Shown: positions 11,066 through 22,873 of the stretch, piece after piece
Numbering within the stretch: the first letter of the stretch is position 1
Layout: each line of letters opens with the position of its first letter
Source: Hypholoma sublateritium FD-334 SS-4
Taxonomy: Eukaryota > Basidiomycota > Agaricomycetes > Agaricales > Strophariaceae
Direction of reading: 5' to 3'
DNA: 64,000 nucleotides
Assembly (NCBI GenBank): GCA_000827495.1
Contig: KN817528.1
Span: forward strand, 186,001-250,000
The notes under the pieces: generated by a model
Told to the model about the DNA's origin: nothing
The model's input: only the letters and a program-made list of their open reading frames with translations
Database searches by the model: none
Position numbers and translations under genes: made by a program

Positions 11066-12930
11066 TTATGTTGTCAGCGGAACAGACCCGTTGACAATCA
11101 CATTGCCGTCTGTCGCCTCGTCGTGTGCCTTGACATGTAGTTCGGCCTGGCCCTCCTTGCTCACGTCCTCTGTGTCGATCTTGCCCATCTCCCTGATGAA
11201 ACTGCTGCCCCAGAACGCAGCACTGTACTTGTTCACATACTTGAATAGTTTCCGCTGGTTCTCTGCCCGTGTCGTAGCGTCCATAGTCACAGCCTCGTGT
11301 ATCGCATCCGCGACTTCTTGTGAATCCCACGGGTTGACGACTATTGATCCGTTGAGGCTCTGCGCGGCCCCGGCGAATTCGGAGAGTATGAGCACTCCTT
11401 GACGGGCTTGCTGGCAAGCGATGTACTCGTAGGATACCTGCATTCTGCAATGAGCATGCCAAGATTATAATCACAGAAATGAAGGTTACTTACGAGGTTC
11501 ATGCCGTCTCGGGTACTGGATACCAAACATACATCGCTGACGGTGTACAGTGCACACAGTTCATCGAATGCAAGGCTCTTGTGCATGAAATGAATTGGCA
11601 TGAACTCCACCGTGCCGAAGCGTCCATTGATACGCCCAACGAGTTCGTTCACAGTCGATCGCAGATTCTGATACTCCTCAACGTCCTGCCGTGACGGCAC
11701 TGCAAGTTGGACGAGCACAACCTGGACAAAGTTTAATAGGAATGTCATCACAGTGGAGAAGAACGTAGCGAACCTTGCCAATCCACTCCGGGTGCTGCGA
11801 GAGGAAGAGTTCGAGAGCATGTAATTTCTGAGGAACACCCTTGATATAATCAAGACGATCGACTCCAACAATGACTTTAACGCCGCCGAAACGCTGTTCC
11901 AGTTGCTTTACCCGATCAATGACAGAAGGTTTTTGGAGATTCTAAAACGAGACGATAAGAAAGTCAGCGCAAATATGAATTGTCGCAATACCCGACTCAC
12001 CTCGATAAAGCTGTTGGGCTCAATTCCAATTGGGAAGGTCCCCACATGAGCAAGACGGCCTTCAAACTCGACGCCGTTCGGCATGGTCGAGAGCCCAAGA
12101 ATACGCGTACATGATGACAGGAAATGACGAGCATAGTCGTATGTGTGGAACCCGATGAGGTCACAGTACAGCACTCCAAGCAGAATCTCGCGTCGCACAG
12201 GTAAAATCCTACTGGAGTCAGGGTGCGTCTAGAGAGTAGAAAATATGGTAGCGTACCTGTAGATTTCGCTACTGGGGAAGGGTGTGTGCAGGAAGTAGCC
12301 AATCTTCACCCCTGGCGTGGGAGGTTGTGTCGACGAGAATGCCGTGACGTCAATTCCTTCCGTAATCTTGGTCAACTCCTCGCTCGTGAATGTGCCAACG
12401 TTTGTGCGACCATCGATCATACCGCGCAGGAGCATGGGAAGGAGCATGAGATGGTAGTCCTGCACCCAGACCATGGCACCAGGGGTAATTTGCTGACGAA
12501 CGACCTCGGCAAACTGCATATTGGCCTGGCGATATGCAAGCCAGTTCTCCTCGTCGAAGTTCATCTCGCCCGGGTGGTAGTGAAACAATGGCCATAGGAT
12601 AGAATTGGAGAAGCCGTTGTAGTGTCGATCAGCGACGTCATCGTCGAGGTAGACGGCCTGACATGAGTACTCTTCCATGAGGCGTTTGTCTACTAGCGGA
12701 CGGTCTTTCGGGGGGATGAAGAAACCAGGCCATCCGATCCAAGTGAAGTTGAGCGACTTCTTGAAACCCGAGAGAGCTGATACAAGACCGCCGGACGACA
12801 TTTTAAAGTGGTACTCGCCATTGGCGTCCTTGTTGATAGTAATGGGGAGTCGATTTGAGACGACGATGAGGTGACCACCCTTTCCGAAATCCATGTCGTT
12901 GGTCTGGTGTTCGATCGGTTCGGAGGCCAT
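11066..12930 (-). CDS. TPS1: alpha,alpha-trehalose-phosphate synthase (UDP-forming)
   Basis: Makes trehalose-6-phosphate from UDP-glucose and glucose-6-phosphate in the cytosol. GT20 family features follow in order: LIVVSNRLPI near the N-terminus, the SGGLVSAL loop, WIGWPG, VWVQDYHLMLLP, FLHTPFPSSEIYR, DLIGFHTYDYARHFLS, GVDRLDYIKG (the Arg/Lys pair that holds the UDP-glucose phosphates), and SSTRDGMNLVSYEYIACQ. The C-terminus matches the catalytic domain end plus a short tail, giving about 500-540 residues, the usual single-domain Tps1 length. No trehalose-phosphatase domain is present. Start set at ATG 12930 (MASEPIEHQ). An in-frame ATG at 13149 adds 73 residues without similarity and probably reads through the 5' UTR. 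Roughly five short introns. Confidence 0.95.
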
Positions 12931-13297
12931 GGCGGTCTGAAATATATAGAGCGACGGTTCAGTCAACAGAGTCCAAAAGTGAGCTGGGACCACCAGATTG
13001 GGAAAGATAATCGGATCGGTGCGCTGACGACCGGTAAACGTGTGATGGTCATGATCAAGAAGCGGATTTTTACTGTCTAAATACGTCGACACTGGCTGGC
13101 AGAAGCCTTCCCCCACCGCGGTTACCTCCGTCATACCAGAGTCAGACATCCCGTCATCCTGTTTTGCCCGATATTAATCCCGAATCCACTAATCACACGC
13201 GCGTTCAACAGCAAGCGGAACGTTTTATGATATCGGCAGCTACATAACAGGACTACTAGCATCGTCTATACCGCGGCGGAACTCCGGGGCTCTGCGT
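12931..13297. other. Intergenic between TPS1 start and RPP0 end
   Basis: This 367-bp gap should carry the TPS1 promoter and 5' UTR and the RPP0 3' UTR. A TATATA run sits near 12942, only about a dozen bases above the chosen ATG. No additional gene is visible. Confidence 0.5.
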
Positions 13298-14515
13298 TTA
13301 ATCGAATAATCCGAAGCCCTGCATATCAAACGTTCTTTAACGTGGATTCTCAGCGTTTTTTTATGCAAAAAAACTCACCATGTCGTCGTCCGACTCCTCC
13401 TTCTCTTCCTCCTTCTCCTCGACAGCGGCGGCAGCAGCGGGTGCGTCGGCGGCAGCAGCAACAGGAGCAGCAACAGCGAAGGCATCGGGGTTCGCAAGGT
13501 ATTCCTTGATCTAAAAACAAAATGAGTATGATGTTTAAAGGTTGAGCATATTGGATTTTGAGGCATATCATGTAAAAGTAAATTTCCGCCGTGCATCCGT
13601 AAGATGCTCAGAATTTTCAGTGTGTGTATATAGATAATCATATATGTATCAGTCGATTCATAACAGGAAAAACATACCTTCTCAGAAGCCTCAAACGTGT
13701 ACTCGGTGGCAAGGGAGATGGCGAGGACGTTCTTGTAGGCATTGACGAGGGTGTGGGAGACCGACACAATGGTGGGGTAGTTAAGAGCCAGGGAAATGGC
13801 TGCAATGGTCTTAATACCGGACAAGAAGCGGTCAACGAGCTCCTGCTCGTCGATGTCGAGGACCTCAGGCGAGAAAATGTTGCCCTGGTCGAAGATCTGG
13901 ACAACGGTCATACCGTAGGTGAACGGTGAGATGTTAAGCATGTTGAGGAGGGTGGCCTCAGAGCTTCCAACACGGGTTCCAGCAGTGACGACCTTGACAT
14001 CAGACACGATTTCAATGGTACCACGGGCGATCTTGGTGGGGATGCCGAGAGCCTGGAAGAAAGAGGTCTTTCCGGGTTCCATTCCGGTGTTGCAGGCAGG
14101 GACGGTGACATCCTTGGGGGCGAAGGCGCCGGCACGGGCAGGGGCAGCAACCTTGTTGGCAACGATGATTTCGCGGATGTCCTTAAGGTCCTCCGAGGTG
14201 AAGACGAATCCGATGTTGCCCTTGACGAAAGGCAGGAGGCGCTCGTATTGGGGGTTTTCAGCGAGGATGGTACGGAGGGCACGGCGGACCATGGTATTCT
14301 TTCCCATCAGCACGACACCCTTTCCACGGAGGGAGACACGAATTTGATGCATCTGGTTGGAACCGACATTGTCGACATTGACCAAGAAGATGGAGGCTGG
14401 CTTTATGTATAAGAATTTGGGAGCGTATGTTGAGATAAGATCCCTTACGGAACTTGGCGAGGAGCTCCTTGAGCTTCTCGAAGTAGATAGCTTTATCAGC
14501 ACGGCTAGCACCCAT
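13298..14515 (-). CDS. RPP0: 60S acidic ribosomal protein P0
   Basis: P0 anchors the P1/P2 heterodimers to form the ribosomal stalk that recruits and activates translation GTPases. The translation begins [20 protein letters not shown]. It continues with [25 protein letters not shown] and the central P0 insertion domain, followed by an Ala-rich hinge and the acidic tail [13 protein letters not shown]. The canonical last residues GFGLFD are encoded by a separate final exon at 13298-13318, joined across an intron that starts GTGAGT directly after the Met codon. Exon 1 is 67 nt (14449-14515); a phase-1 junction gives KFPSIFLV, which fits the family. About 313 residues and at least three introns. 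Confidence 0.97.
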
Positions 14516-15920
14516 TTTGTGTAGTTTTTATCTGTCGCACCTGGTCAGCAAAGCCAGCAAAGATCCTGCTGTAATGAAAACGTACAAGGTTGTCGTAAAT
14601 GTTAACTAATGCCTCCCAATTGACCTCTGCGCCTGGAGAACAAAAAAGAAAAGGTCTATAAGAGTTGATTAAGCGTGATAATAGCTTCAGAAACGCACCT
14701 GGTAGTGCCAATGGATTTTTCAAGGCAACAAGTTGAGCGTGTGTGACGACGAGCAGAATTTACCACTTTGTGTGGATACCGGAATTAAGGTTTACTTTGT
14801 GGTTCAGTCTCCGCAACGGCAATTTCCAGCCATGTCTCGGGCGTCTATTTCCATCATAGCCAACTTCGGACTTGACATTTCTTAGATCGTCAGCGTGTAA
14901 TCGCTCGTGATACACGCGCACCGACGTGCTATTCATGAAGTCGTCGCGTTTTGTAGAGCACCTCGAAATCGGACACATGTCAGGATACGTGTACCAGTAT
15001 TACCTACGTGAAGTTGCACGACTATTGTGGGCAATGAACAAATTGTCAAATTGTCCCCGCGCGCGTAGGCAATATAGTGCATTGCTGCTCCCCGCACTTA
15101 TATCTACCCCGTAAAGCTTAAGCTGCGCACGGGGAACTCGTACAGAAGTACTCAGAGCCGACACATTGCTTCCTTGTTTTCTATTTGGCTTCTGTATGAA
15201 ACCTGTCGCAAAAAAACTCGTCGGGAGCCGCTTCTGTAGCACTTCAAAGCTCACGCCAAAAATACAGCCCGTGCTGCAAGGAACTTTCCGCGCGTATACA
15301 CACCATCTACTCACATATCATTAATGTACCGCAGGTCTGGGTGCTGCCATCAACACGGCGTTAAGTGCAGGTCTGACGGCGGACCTTTATTTACCGCGGC
15401 TTTCCCTTGCTTCGCGTCGATTTAATTTACTCTCGCAGCGCAGGTGAACACAAACTGTCGAATGTCAGGACTGGACAATTAAAAACAGTGTCTAAGTCAG
15501 AACCTCTCGCCTTGAAATGACTGGCTGTTCGAAGGCTATCACATTTCAACCGAATGGCCGCCAATGTACGTGCGAAGTCCAATCGGGCAAGCGCTCAGCG
15601 CTCCAGCTGTTCCCATGTTCTGTGAGGCAAACCAGGAGTAGTCCGAACGATAACCGCTGGCTTTAGAATTAGGGTGCAAGTCCGCAGCAGAAGGATCTGA
15701 GTACTCACTATTTGCACTTGGAATGGGAAAAGGTGCGCAAAAGGAGACCAGGCTGATCGTAAGAAGGGGCGAGCGGCGTTGACTATCTCTCTATTCCCGT
15801 CCCTGCGTAGCTGGCGTCGTCTTTGATTCAGATATCATATAAAAGGTACTACTTTAATTCCCATTGCTGAGAAACATTAAACTGATAGGCTAATTATACA
15901 GTGTCTCGAGGCAATCTTCC
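14516..15920. other. Intergenic, RPP0 upstream region
   Basis: Holds the RPP0 promoter and probably a 5' UTR intron, since a donor/acceptor-like pair occurs shortly above the ATG. Short open frames to 15314 have no recognisable product. 15.4-15.9 kb is the downstream flank of the GMC gene. Nothing else seen. Confidence 0.45.
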
Positions 15921-18256
15921 CTAGTGCTCCCAAGCTGCTTTCACAACATCCGCAGCGCGTTCCGCAATAATATACACGGCAGCCTGGGTATGCGCACATG
16001 GCACAAATGGCTATATCACGGTGTGTCAGATCGACGATTCAGAGTAATGTAGTTTGTTATCAACGCTCACAAAAATTGACGCGTCGACAATTCTAAGTCC
16101 CGACGCATTTTTCACCAGGAGATCGGGATTCACAACACCAAAAGCAGCGGCACTCTCAGACATAGCAGCTGTCCCAACAGGGTGGGCACCCGCACTTGCG
16201 GTGCTACGGATGAAATCATCTAGCTCGGCGTCCGTGGTGGCATTTGCGAGCGCGCCTTGTGGACCTAGAACGACGCCCTTCCATGCTGGCGCCGCCATGA
16301 AGCGGGCGAAGCCTTTGATCGACTCGCGTGCAACGAAGATGTCGAAGTCAGATTCGAGGTACGCTGGGTCAATCAGTGGCGCGTCGAAAGGATTATTTGT
16401 CGCAAGCTTGACAGAGCCACCTTTTCATAAATATTAGACAGACAGGATCTCAAGTTATTTCGCACTTACGGGACCGTGGACTAACTACCGACCCTCCAGC
16501 CGTGATAGAGGTAGCACTTCCCTTCAAAGACGTTAGCTTAAGAAGTTTTTGTAACAAGAGTAACACACTCCAAGCGCGAGCTCGTAATGCGCCGAATTAG
16601 ACCCGGACGAGGGGTCAGCAAATTGCTGGAAGATAGGTGAATTGTTGGGAAGGCGGACCCAAGCAATTTGATCCAGACGTCCCAGCCACACCAAAGGTCC
16701 GGTTCTATTCGTGTTCCAAAGTTGGAAGGCCTCTGCCATAAGTGTCGGATCGGTGAAGACACTGATGACGTGATGAGTCAATCATTATCGAAATAAAACC
16801 TCGACATTTACGAGGTGTATAGCTTACTTGGCGAATGGATCCACGTCATTGGTGATATTTAGATTGAAGGTTGGACTGTATATCGGGTGCTCTGTCAAGT
16901 TCTTTCCGACGCTGGGGAGATTGAGCACAGATGGGATGTTGAGCGCTGCCAGATCTGTCTTATTGCCGATACCAGAATGGAGAAGGATGTGCGGTGTGCC
17001 TATGGACCCAGCCGAAAGGATGACTTCCTTCGTCGCTGTAAGCAAGGTCCTTGGGCTCGTAGCGTCTGTTAAAAGCGCGTCAGTATTGCACTTGGAAGAT
17101 AGGCGCAGAAAATGCACTGAGTCCAGTTGTAAATTCAACTGTGCGCAAGGTATGCGCAGCGGCTCCCGTGGTCTGCAATATACGGGTTACCCGAGTCGAC
17201 AAAAGTATGTGCAGATTAGGTCGGGCTTGGAATTGAGGTGCTAGATAAGATGTAGCTGCGCTGCTTCGTTCGCCACCACCAGCAGTAGATGCAAGCCATC
17301 CTACAAAGAAGCTTTTGTCAGTTTCCACTTTCGATGTCCAACAATGAACGAAGCCTTACTGACCTACTCCCAAAGGGTTTCCAGAATTCATGTCCAGGTT
17401 GAATGCAAAATCGCCCCCGAGTTGATTGGCAGCCTTGATGATTCTGGAATCCAAGGCAGGATTTAGGAAGCCCGGCAAAGTGGTCTTGACAAAACCATTG
17501 AAACCATGCACAGCCGGGTTGAATTCGCCAACAGTGCTATGATTGTCTGCAGGCGTGGTCCATCGCTCGTGCTGCAATCAACAAATTCAATAAAAACGGA
17601 TCGCAAGATCGTCAAATTTCTCAGGCTGATGATCACCTTGAAGACGTAAGGCTGGAGGTTGTCCCACGACCATGAAGGTTCCCCTGTCACTGTGGCGAAG
17701 CGATTGAAATCGGAGGAGGAGCCACGTGTGTAAAACATGCCATCTTTACGACAGGTCAATGAAAGATCTAATAAAAAAGATCTCATGACTTACTAACGGA
17801 GCTGCTTCCTCCCAGTATATGGCCTCTTTCGAAGGGAACCACTCGGCCGTTAAGCCCAGCCTGAGGTGTAGTTGTGAAATTCCAGTCGAATGGGCTATTT
17901 CCCAGATTGAAGGCAAAATCGGGGACGATGGAGTTGAGGACACCGTCGTTGCTAAATTGCACAAGTATTTTGAGATGATCAATTTGTAACAGTAGAAACA
18001 GATACGCACCTGGGACCTGCTTCGATTACCAGCACTTGAAAGCTGGAAATTTCGGTCAACCTATTCGCCAAAACAGCTCCTGCAGTACCACCTGAGCCGG
18101 AAATTTATCTGTCATGGTCGAATGGTCGTGAAAAAAGCAAAGCGTACCTCCGACGATAATAAAATCAAACGGCCCATTGGGAAGATCAGACGACCGCTGG
18201 TATACCGCTCCAAGAACACCGGAGGCGAGTGTGAGGAGAAACAACCTGCATAACAT
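15921..18256 (-). CDS. Secreted GMC oxidoreductase, aryl-alcohol-oxidase-like
   Basis: FAD-dependent oxidase/dehydrogenase of the glucose-methanol-choline family; in wood-decay fungi these supply H2O2 or recycle quinones. It starts MLCRLFLLTLASGVLGAV, a clear signal peptide. The dinucleotide-binding motif IIVGGGTAGAVLANRL is restored across the first intron, followed by VLVIEAGP and the GHILGGSSSV FAD-loop signature. The C-terminal half has AGAHPVGTAAM, which carries the first active-site His, then VDASIF joined to PFVPCAHTQAAVYIIAERAA with the second His. Two His rather than His/Asn fits aryl-alcohol oxidase or glucose oxidase types, not methanol oxidase. The stop is TAG at 15921-15923. About 600 residues and around ten introns. 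The substrate cannot be read from sequence. Confidence 0.9.
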
Positions 18257-19454
18257 TTTGTTTTGCAGCTATCTTCATGCAAGTCTTAGTCCCCTTATAT
18301 ATGAAGGGTGAGCCGCCTAAAGGGCCCTGGTCACGCATATATCATTTATCCTCGCTGAGGTAAATATACGTTGTGAGTGGATCTGAACGGGAAGATGGCG
18401 CACTGTTGGTAACTGAATGGGTGGAAAGAAAAGGCGAAAGGCACAAGCTGTGTGCCCTTCGTAGTCCTTGGCCATCTCCTTCGCACACATTCTTCATAGT
18501 TCTTCGCACAGGGCACAAGTTGCCGTCCAGGGGCAGAGAAGCTCGGAGAAGGCGGTCTGCAGAGTGTGACGACAGTGATTTTCCGTGGCTATTTCATGCC
18601 TTTTTCTGCCTTTCATGCACGGAGAGATCATTTGTCAGTGAAATCATCAACCGACGTTCGTAAACAGATGAGAATATCTCGCCTATCAGCGATAGATACT
18701 CCAGTCCCATCAGAATAAATGGTCATCTGACAGTGGTAGCTACACTTGAGCAGGAGCCTAGCTCGCGACACAGGTGCTGCACGCGCTTTTGGCACTGAAA
18801 GAGGTGCGTGGAATTCGAACACGACGTTGGCAACTACCAGTCAGCGTGGTGCCTCAGGAAGTGTTCCCAAGTCCACAAGTTCAGCGAGCCGGGCGGCCCC
18901 ATAGTTGGTGGCTCCGAAATCGTTCCTATCAAGATATCGCCATTAGTGGCGTCGGAAGGGGGAGTGGTGAATGAGAAGATTCAGAGCCGATGCTTAGTCG
19001 GGTGGCGGTGGGCCCATACGTGGGGGCATGCGTTATTGCTTTGCGAATTGTGGGTGGTTGCAGTGGTTCAATTTGGGTTCAACGTGAGGTTAGCGATCAA
19101 CTGGAAGGCCCACTTTATATGTCCGATGATGGGGATTGTTTGGATTGCAGTCTTTCTCCACATAAGATAAGCGCCCACAAACCGATCTTCTCCTGAAAGT
19201 CCGCGAAGAGGGCTTGTAATACTTGTGATAAACGTCTGCCAACATCTATCTGCCAAACATCAGTATGTAGTTGGTAAATCGGATGCCACGTGCGACGATA
19301 ATTGAATGAAATATAGAGTACAGAGGTAGACAGATACGTAATGAATTATGTTCACAGATGATCATGAGACTATTATTATCCCAGAACCTACACCAAAACC
19401 AACCCGAGCGGAAGGGAGAATGCGGTAAAAAAAGTGCAGGAACGCAATGTTACA
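18257..19454. other. Intergenic between GMC oxidase and permease
   Basis: Contains the GMC gene promoter (TATATATG near 18296) and the permease 3' flank. A plus-strand 120-codon frame at 18808-19170 has no recognisable features. No RNA gene or repeat seen. Confidence 0.45.
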
Positions 19455-21853
19455 TTACGATGCCGAAGGGGGCTCGGTTTTTCTATCCAGAACATCTCCG
19501 TGCTCATCATGCGTCGCATCCCACTCCGCGAGCTCTGCATTCGGCACCTTGACAAGCCGCGTGGCTTGCGCGCCGTCCGGCAACTTCTCAAGGAACTGGC
19601 GGATAGCGTAATTGCCCCACTTGGGCAGGAGGAGAATCGTGAATACATAGGCGAGGCCGCAAATGGCGAGGCTGGATGGTTTAAATTTAGTAACGTCATT
19701 CCAGACATAGAGGGGGGCCAGGAAATACGCACATGCCGAGCCCAACGATGCAGTAGGTCGCGTAGAAGAATGACACGTCTCCGGCGTAGATCCCGCCGGT
19801 TGGCGGGACCCAAGGCAAGACAAGAATATACACATTCACGGCGAGCGCAAACACCAAGACTACGTTCCACGCCCGGAATTCAGTCTTTGGCGCGCCAATA
19901 CTAAGGCGGCGCTTGCGCACGAAGAAAAGCCCGAGAGTCATCAGAAGGCTGAACACGTTCGATGGGTACGACTGAAGATCAACAACTGTATGCCACTTAG
20001 CATATTTGCGACGGAAGAACTTTGGAAACAGACACTTACTGAAGTTGAACGCATCGCCCGCTGGGGGTGCGATGACAACAATGACCGTCAGGATCCATTT
20101 GAGGAGATAGGGGAGTAAAGGGGTGTTGAATGGGCGAGTAGAAGCCCAAAACCTCGGGTACGGAAGAACGCCTTGTCTGGTCAGGGATGATAGGTGAGAT
20201 AACGGTGAATTGAGTAACGCTAAGCTTATCGCACCTTCCGCATTCACGAATTACTCGCGAAGAGCCGATAATAGTTGCGAGCAAGTTCCCAAAGCTACTG
20301 ACAGCGACAAGTGCGCTGAGCGCGGTGACTGCTTTGCTGTTACCGAAGACTGCTCTGAAGAAGAGACTGGCGGTCAATTCTTGAGAAGTCCTGATTGCCT
20401 CTTTGGGGATCGCTGCGAAGTATGCGATATTGGTGAACCAATATAGAACAAAGACAACAGTGAGCGAGATAGGCGCAAATTTCTTCAGTGTCTTTACTGG
20501 ATTCTAGAACGCAAGGTTCAAGTATCAGTACTGGAGAGAGTTGGTGGTCATTATCATTATCGAGGGCTTACTTTAACTTCGTTCATAACGTTGAAGGCGT
20601 TCTGTGTATACGTAAACGATTGTGTGACAATGACCGGGATGATGACTTTACTTCATATCCACCGTATGCAAAATTAACCCTAATCAGAGCTGTGGCCAAA
20701 CCGTTTCCGTTGGAACTAGTTCCATCGAAAGCATTCCTGAAATTTGCATGCGGGTCCTCGACTCGGGTGTGCCCACCGAGAACTACAAGCCCAGTGATTG
20801 AAATACTAGAACGATATTTATGAGGCGTAGCAGATAAATGCGGTGGAATAATAAAAGAACGCACAAAATGAGAGTCAAAACCTTGACAACACCGATGGCA
20901 TTTGAGACGCGAAGAGACCAACGTGTGCTTAGAATGCACACTGCGACATACTGACTCAGTCAACGTCAACTGGTGGGAGGAGTTATCTTACATAGGACTA
21001 TGCCAGTGAAGACTCCAACAGCAACACCGCGGACCGCCCAGGTTGTCGTTTCTTTACCTGCTGCCACAAGCAGATACTTGGCAAGGACTGAAGATACCCA
21101 CCAGATTAATCTACCCGATTTTTTTGTGGTACCAAAGGAGCAATATATCCGTACCGATAGCGTTGCTACTGCTGAACGAAAGTAGAACAGATAGAACGGC
21201 AAAAGCCGTGGGTAGCAAGAACTTAGGCTTCGGATACGCCTAGAATGATATACACATTAGCCAAACGAACAGTCGTGCGGAAAGGTTATCTATCACCTTC
21301 TCGAGATAAGCAACCTCGGCACCTGACCGGTGAGGGAAGTAGGTCGAATATTCAAGATAGACTGACAAGCTTGCTGAAGGAAGAACAAAAATATGAGATT
21401 GTCAATATGGCGAATTCCTGGTCAAAGGTTGGAGCACTAACCTGCGGCAAAAATGTATCCAATTATCCAGAAAATCAGGCTTAGGCCAACTGAACCAACA
21501 GCGACCAAGATAGAGCCCGCTGAATGCATGTATATTAGACGACTTTCCGGTAGTGGGTTTCTGGTACTTACGAGTAGAGAACACTCCCGTTCCAATCATT
21601 TTGCTGATATTCTAGTAGTAAAATTGATTGTCAGATAACCGCCAGTAACGGGTTGAGAAAAGCTCACCAGTAATACGACTGTAATCCAGTCGACGTGGTA
21701 TCCCAACGGACTGACTTTCTCTATCGGTGCGCCATTCGTAACGGCGGCATCTTCAAAGCGGATGTCCTCTGCAGAAGCAGTGTCGACGACGTCGACGCTA
21801 TGCGCCCCCTTCTCATCGACAATGCTGAGGTGCTTCTCGTCTTCTGAAGACAT
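19455..21853 (-). CDS. Amino acid permease, LAT/Mup1-like (methionine permease family)
   Basis: Plasma-membrane amino acid transporter with about 12 helices. The N-terminal tail is acidic and soluble (MSSEDEKHLSIVDEKG). It leads into VDWITVVLL, then NISKMIGTGVFST, the helix-1 substrate-binding GTG loop typical of APC transporters. Later exons show SVGLSLIFWIIGYIFAA, LLSFSSSNAI, RGVAVGVFTGIVLC, the loop FRNAFDGTSSNGNGLATALI, and SSFGNLLATIIGSSRVIRE, all typical of Mup1-type LAT permeases. The C-terminal tail is hydrophilic and ends at 19455. Intron-rich, with at least nine introns. Methionine as substrate is only a family guess; other amino acids are possible. Confidence 0.87.
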
Positions 21854-22873
21854 AGCAAAGAAGGACTTGTCGATGAATTACGGATGGTCGAGTTTAAAAC
21901 GGCGAGAAGGCGTATGGCGTCATACCCCGGCAAAATGATACTAGTTGCCTTCAAAGCTCAATTATCTTCCCTATGGGTCAATAAGAGATCACAGGCCGAT
22001 AGCGCATCCGAGTTGAGGAACTGCAGATAACTGAATGTACCTGAGTCGGTCGCGTCTGACCTTTCTGTCGCGCGTGTCCTCGGAGGTCCATGTTGACCTC
22101 ACGTTTTATGTATAATACAGTGCCCAGACTCCAGAGTAAAGCACCGCCAAGAGAGTCACAAAGCCTTGAGCAAGGCGTTATTTTTCTCTTCCACGGGTGT
22201 ACTCGCTAACTGGACGTATGCTTTTCCAGTTCCGGCGTACGGGGAAAGACGATGACTGAACTGCTTGTGGTTATAAAAGATGAATCTTAGCGAATCGCAC
22301 CCTATTGCACCATAAGTTGACGACATTGTCGCCATCAAGCTCACGCTCCAGGACCTTCCAGTACTGGCAAAGATCCACAGGAATTCCTTAAGCGCACGGA
22401 AGGAATATAGGGAACAAGACATTGAAATATCCTGAACATTACAACATCCAGAAGAGGAAGAGCGGCCGTTCTTGAGCTGCAGAGTTAGTTTAGGTTGGTT
22501 TCGATTCCAAATCTTCAGAAGATGCTGCGCAAGAGATCATCGGACTTGGGAGTAGCAACATCCACCAGCACTGTCGTGACCATGCGCCGCGAGGATATTT
22601 CGCAGTGCTGCAGAGATAGTTTGGAGAGTATCGTCGATTCGTTGCTTGGATATGCAAAACACCCCCCTGTTAAGACGTCGAAGGCTTGATGGATATAATC
22701 CAGGATCGGGCAAATTGTCACCTTGAATTTGGAGAATTCGCGATTTGACCGACACATGATGAGAGCAGGAGGAGAGATGGAAAGGAGAGTTTACGTTACA
22801 AGTTGACGTGCTGACTAAGCAACACTAGCCTGCCGGCCTTGGCAGGACGGCCTTGAAGTGTACCAGGTCGGCC
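21854..22873. other. Intergenic with two unassigned minus-strand frames
   Basis: Minus-strand frames at 22156-22422 (88 codons) and 22515-22757 (80 codons) are the longest here. Neither has a recognisable domain and I could not join them with convincing splice sites. They could be a short unknown gene or chance. The left part should hold the permease promoter and the right part the zinc-finger gene promoter. Confidence 0.35.

Noticed and set aside
12931..13149. N-terminal extension of TPS1 from ATG 13149
   Set aside because: The added 73 residues have no similarity to Tps1 proteins, which normally start shortly before the LIVVSNRLPI block; likely 5' UTR.
18800..18850. Possible minus-strand tRNA (GGAATTCGAACAC)
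   Set aside because: The T-stem does not pair correctly and no cloverleaf follows.
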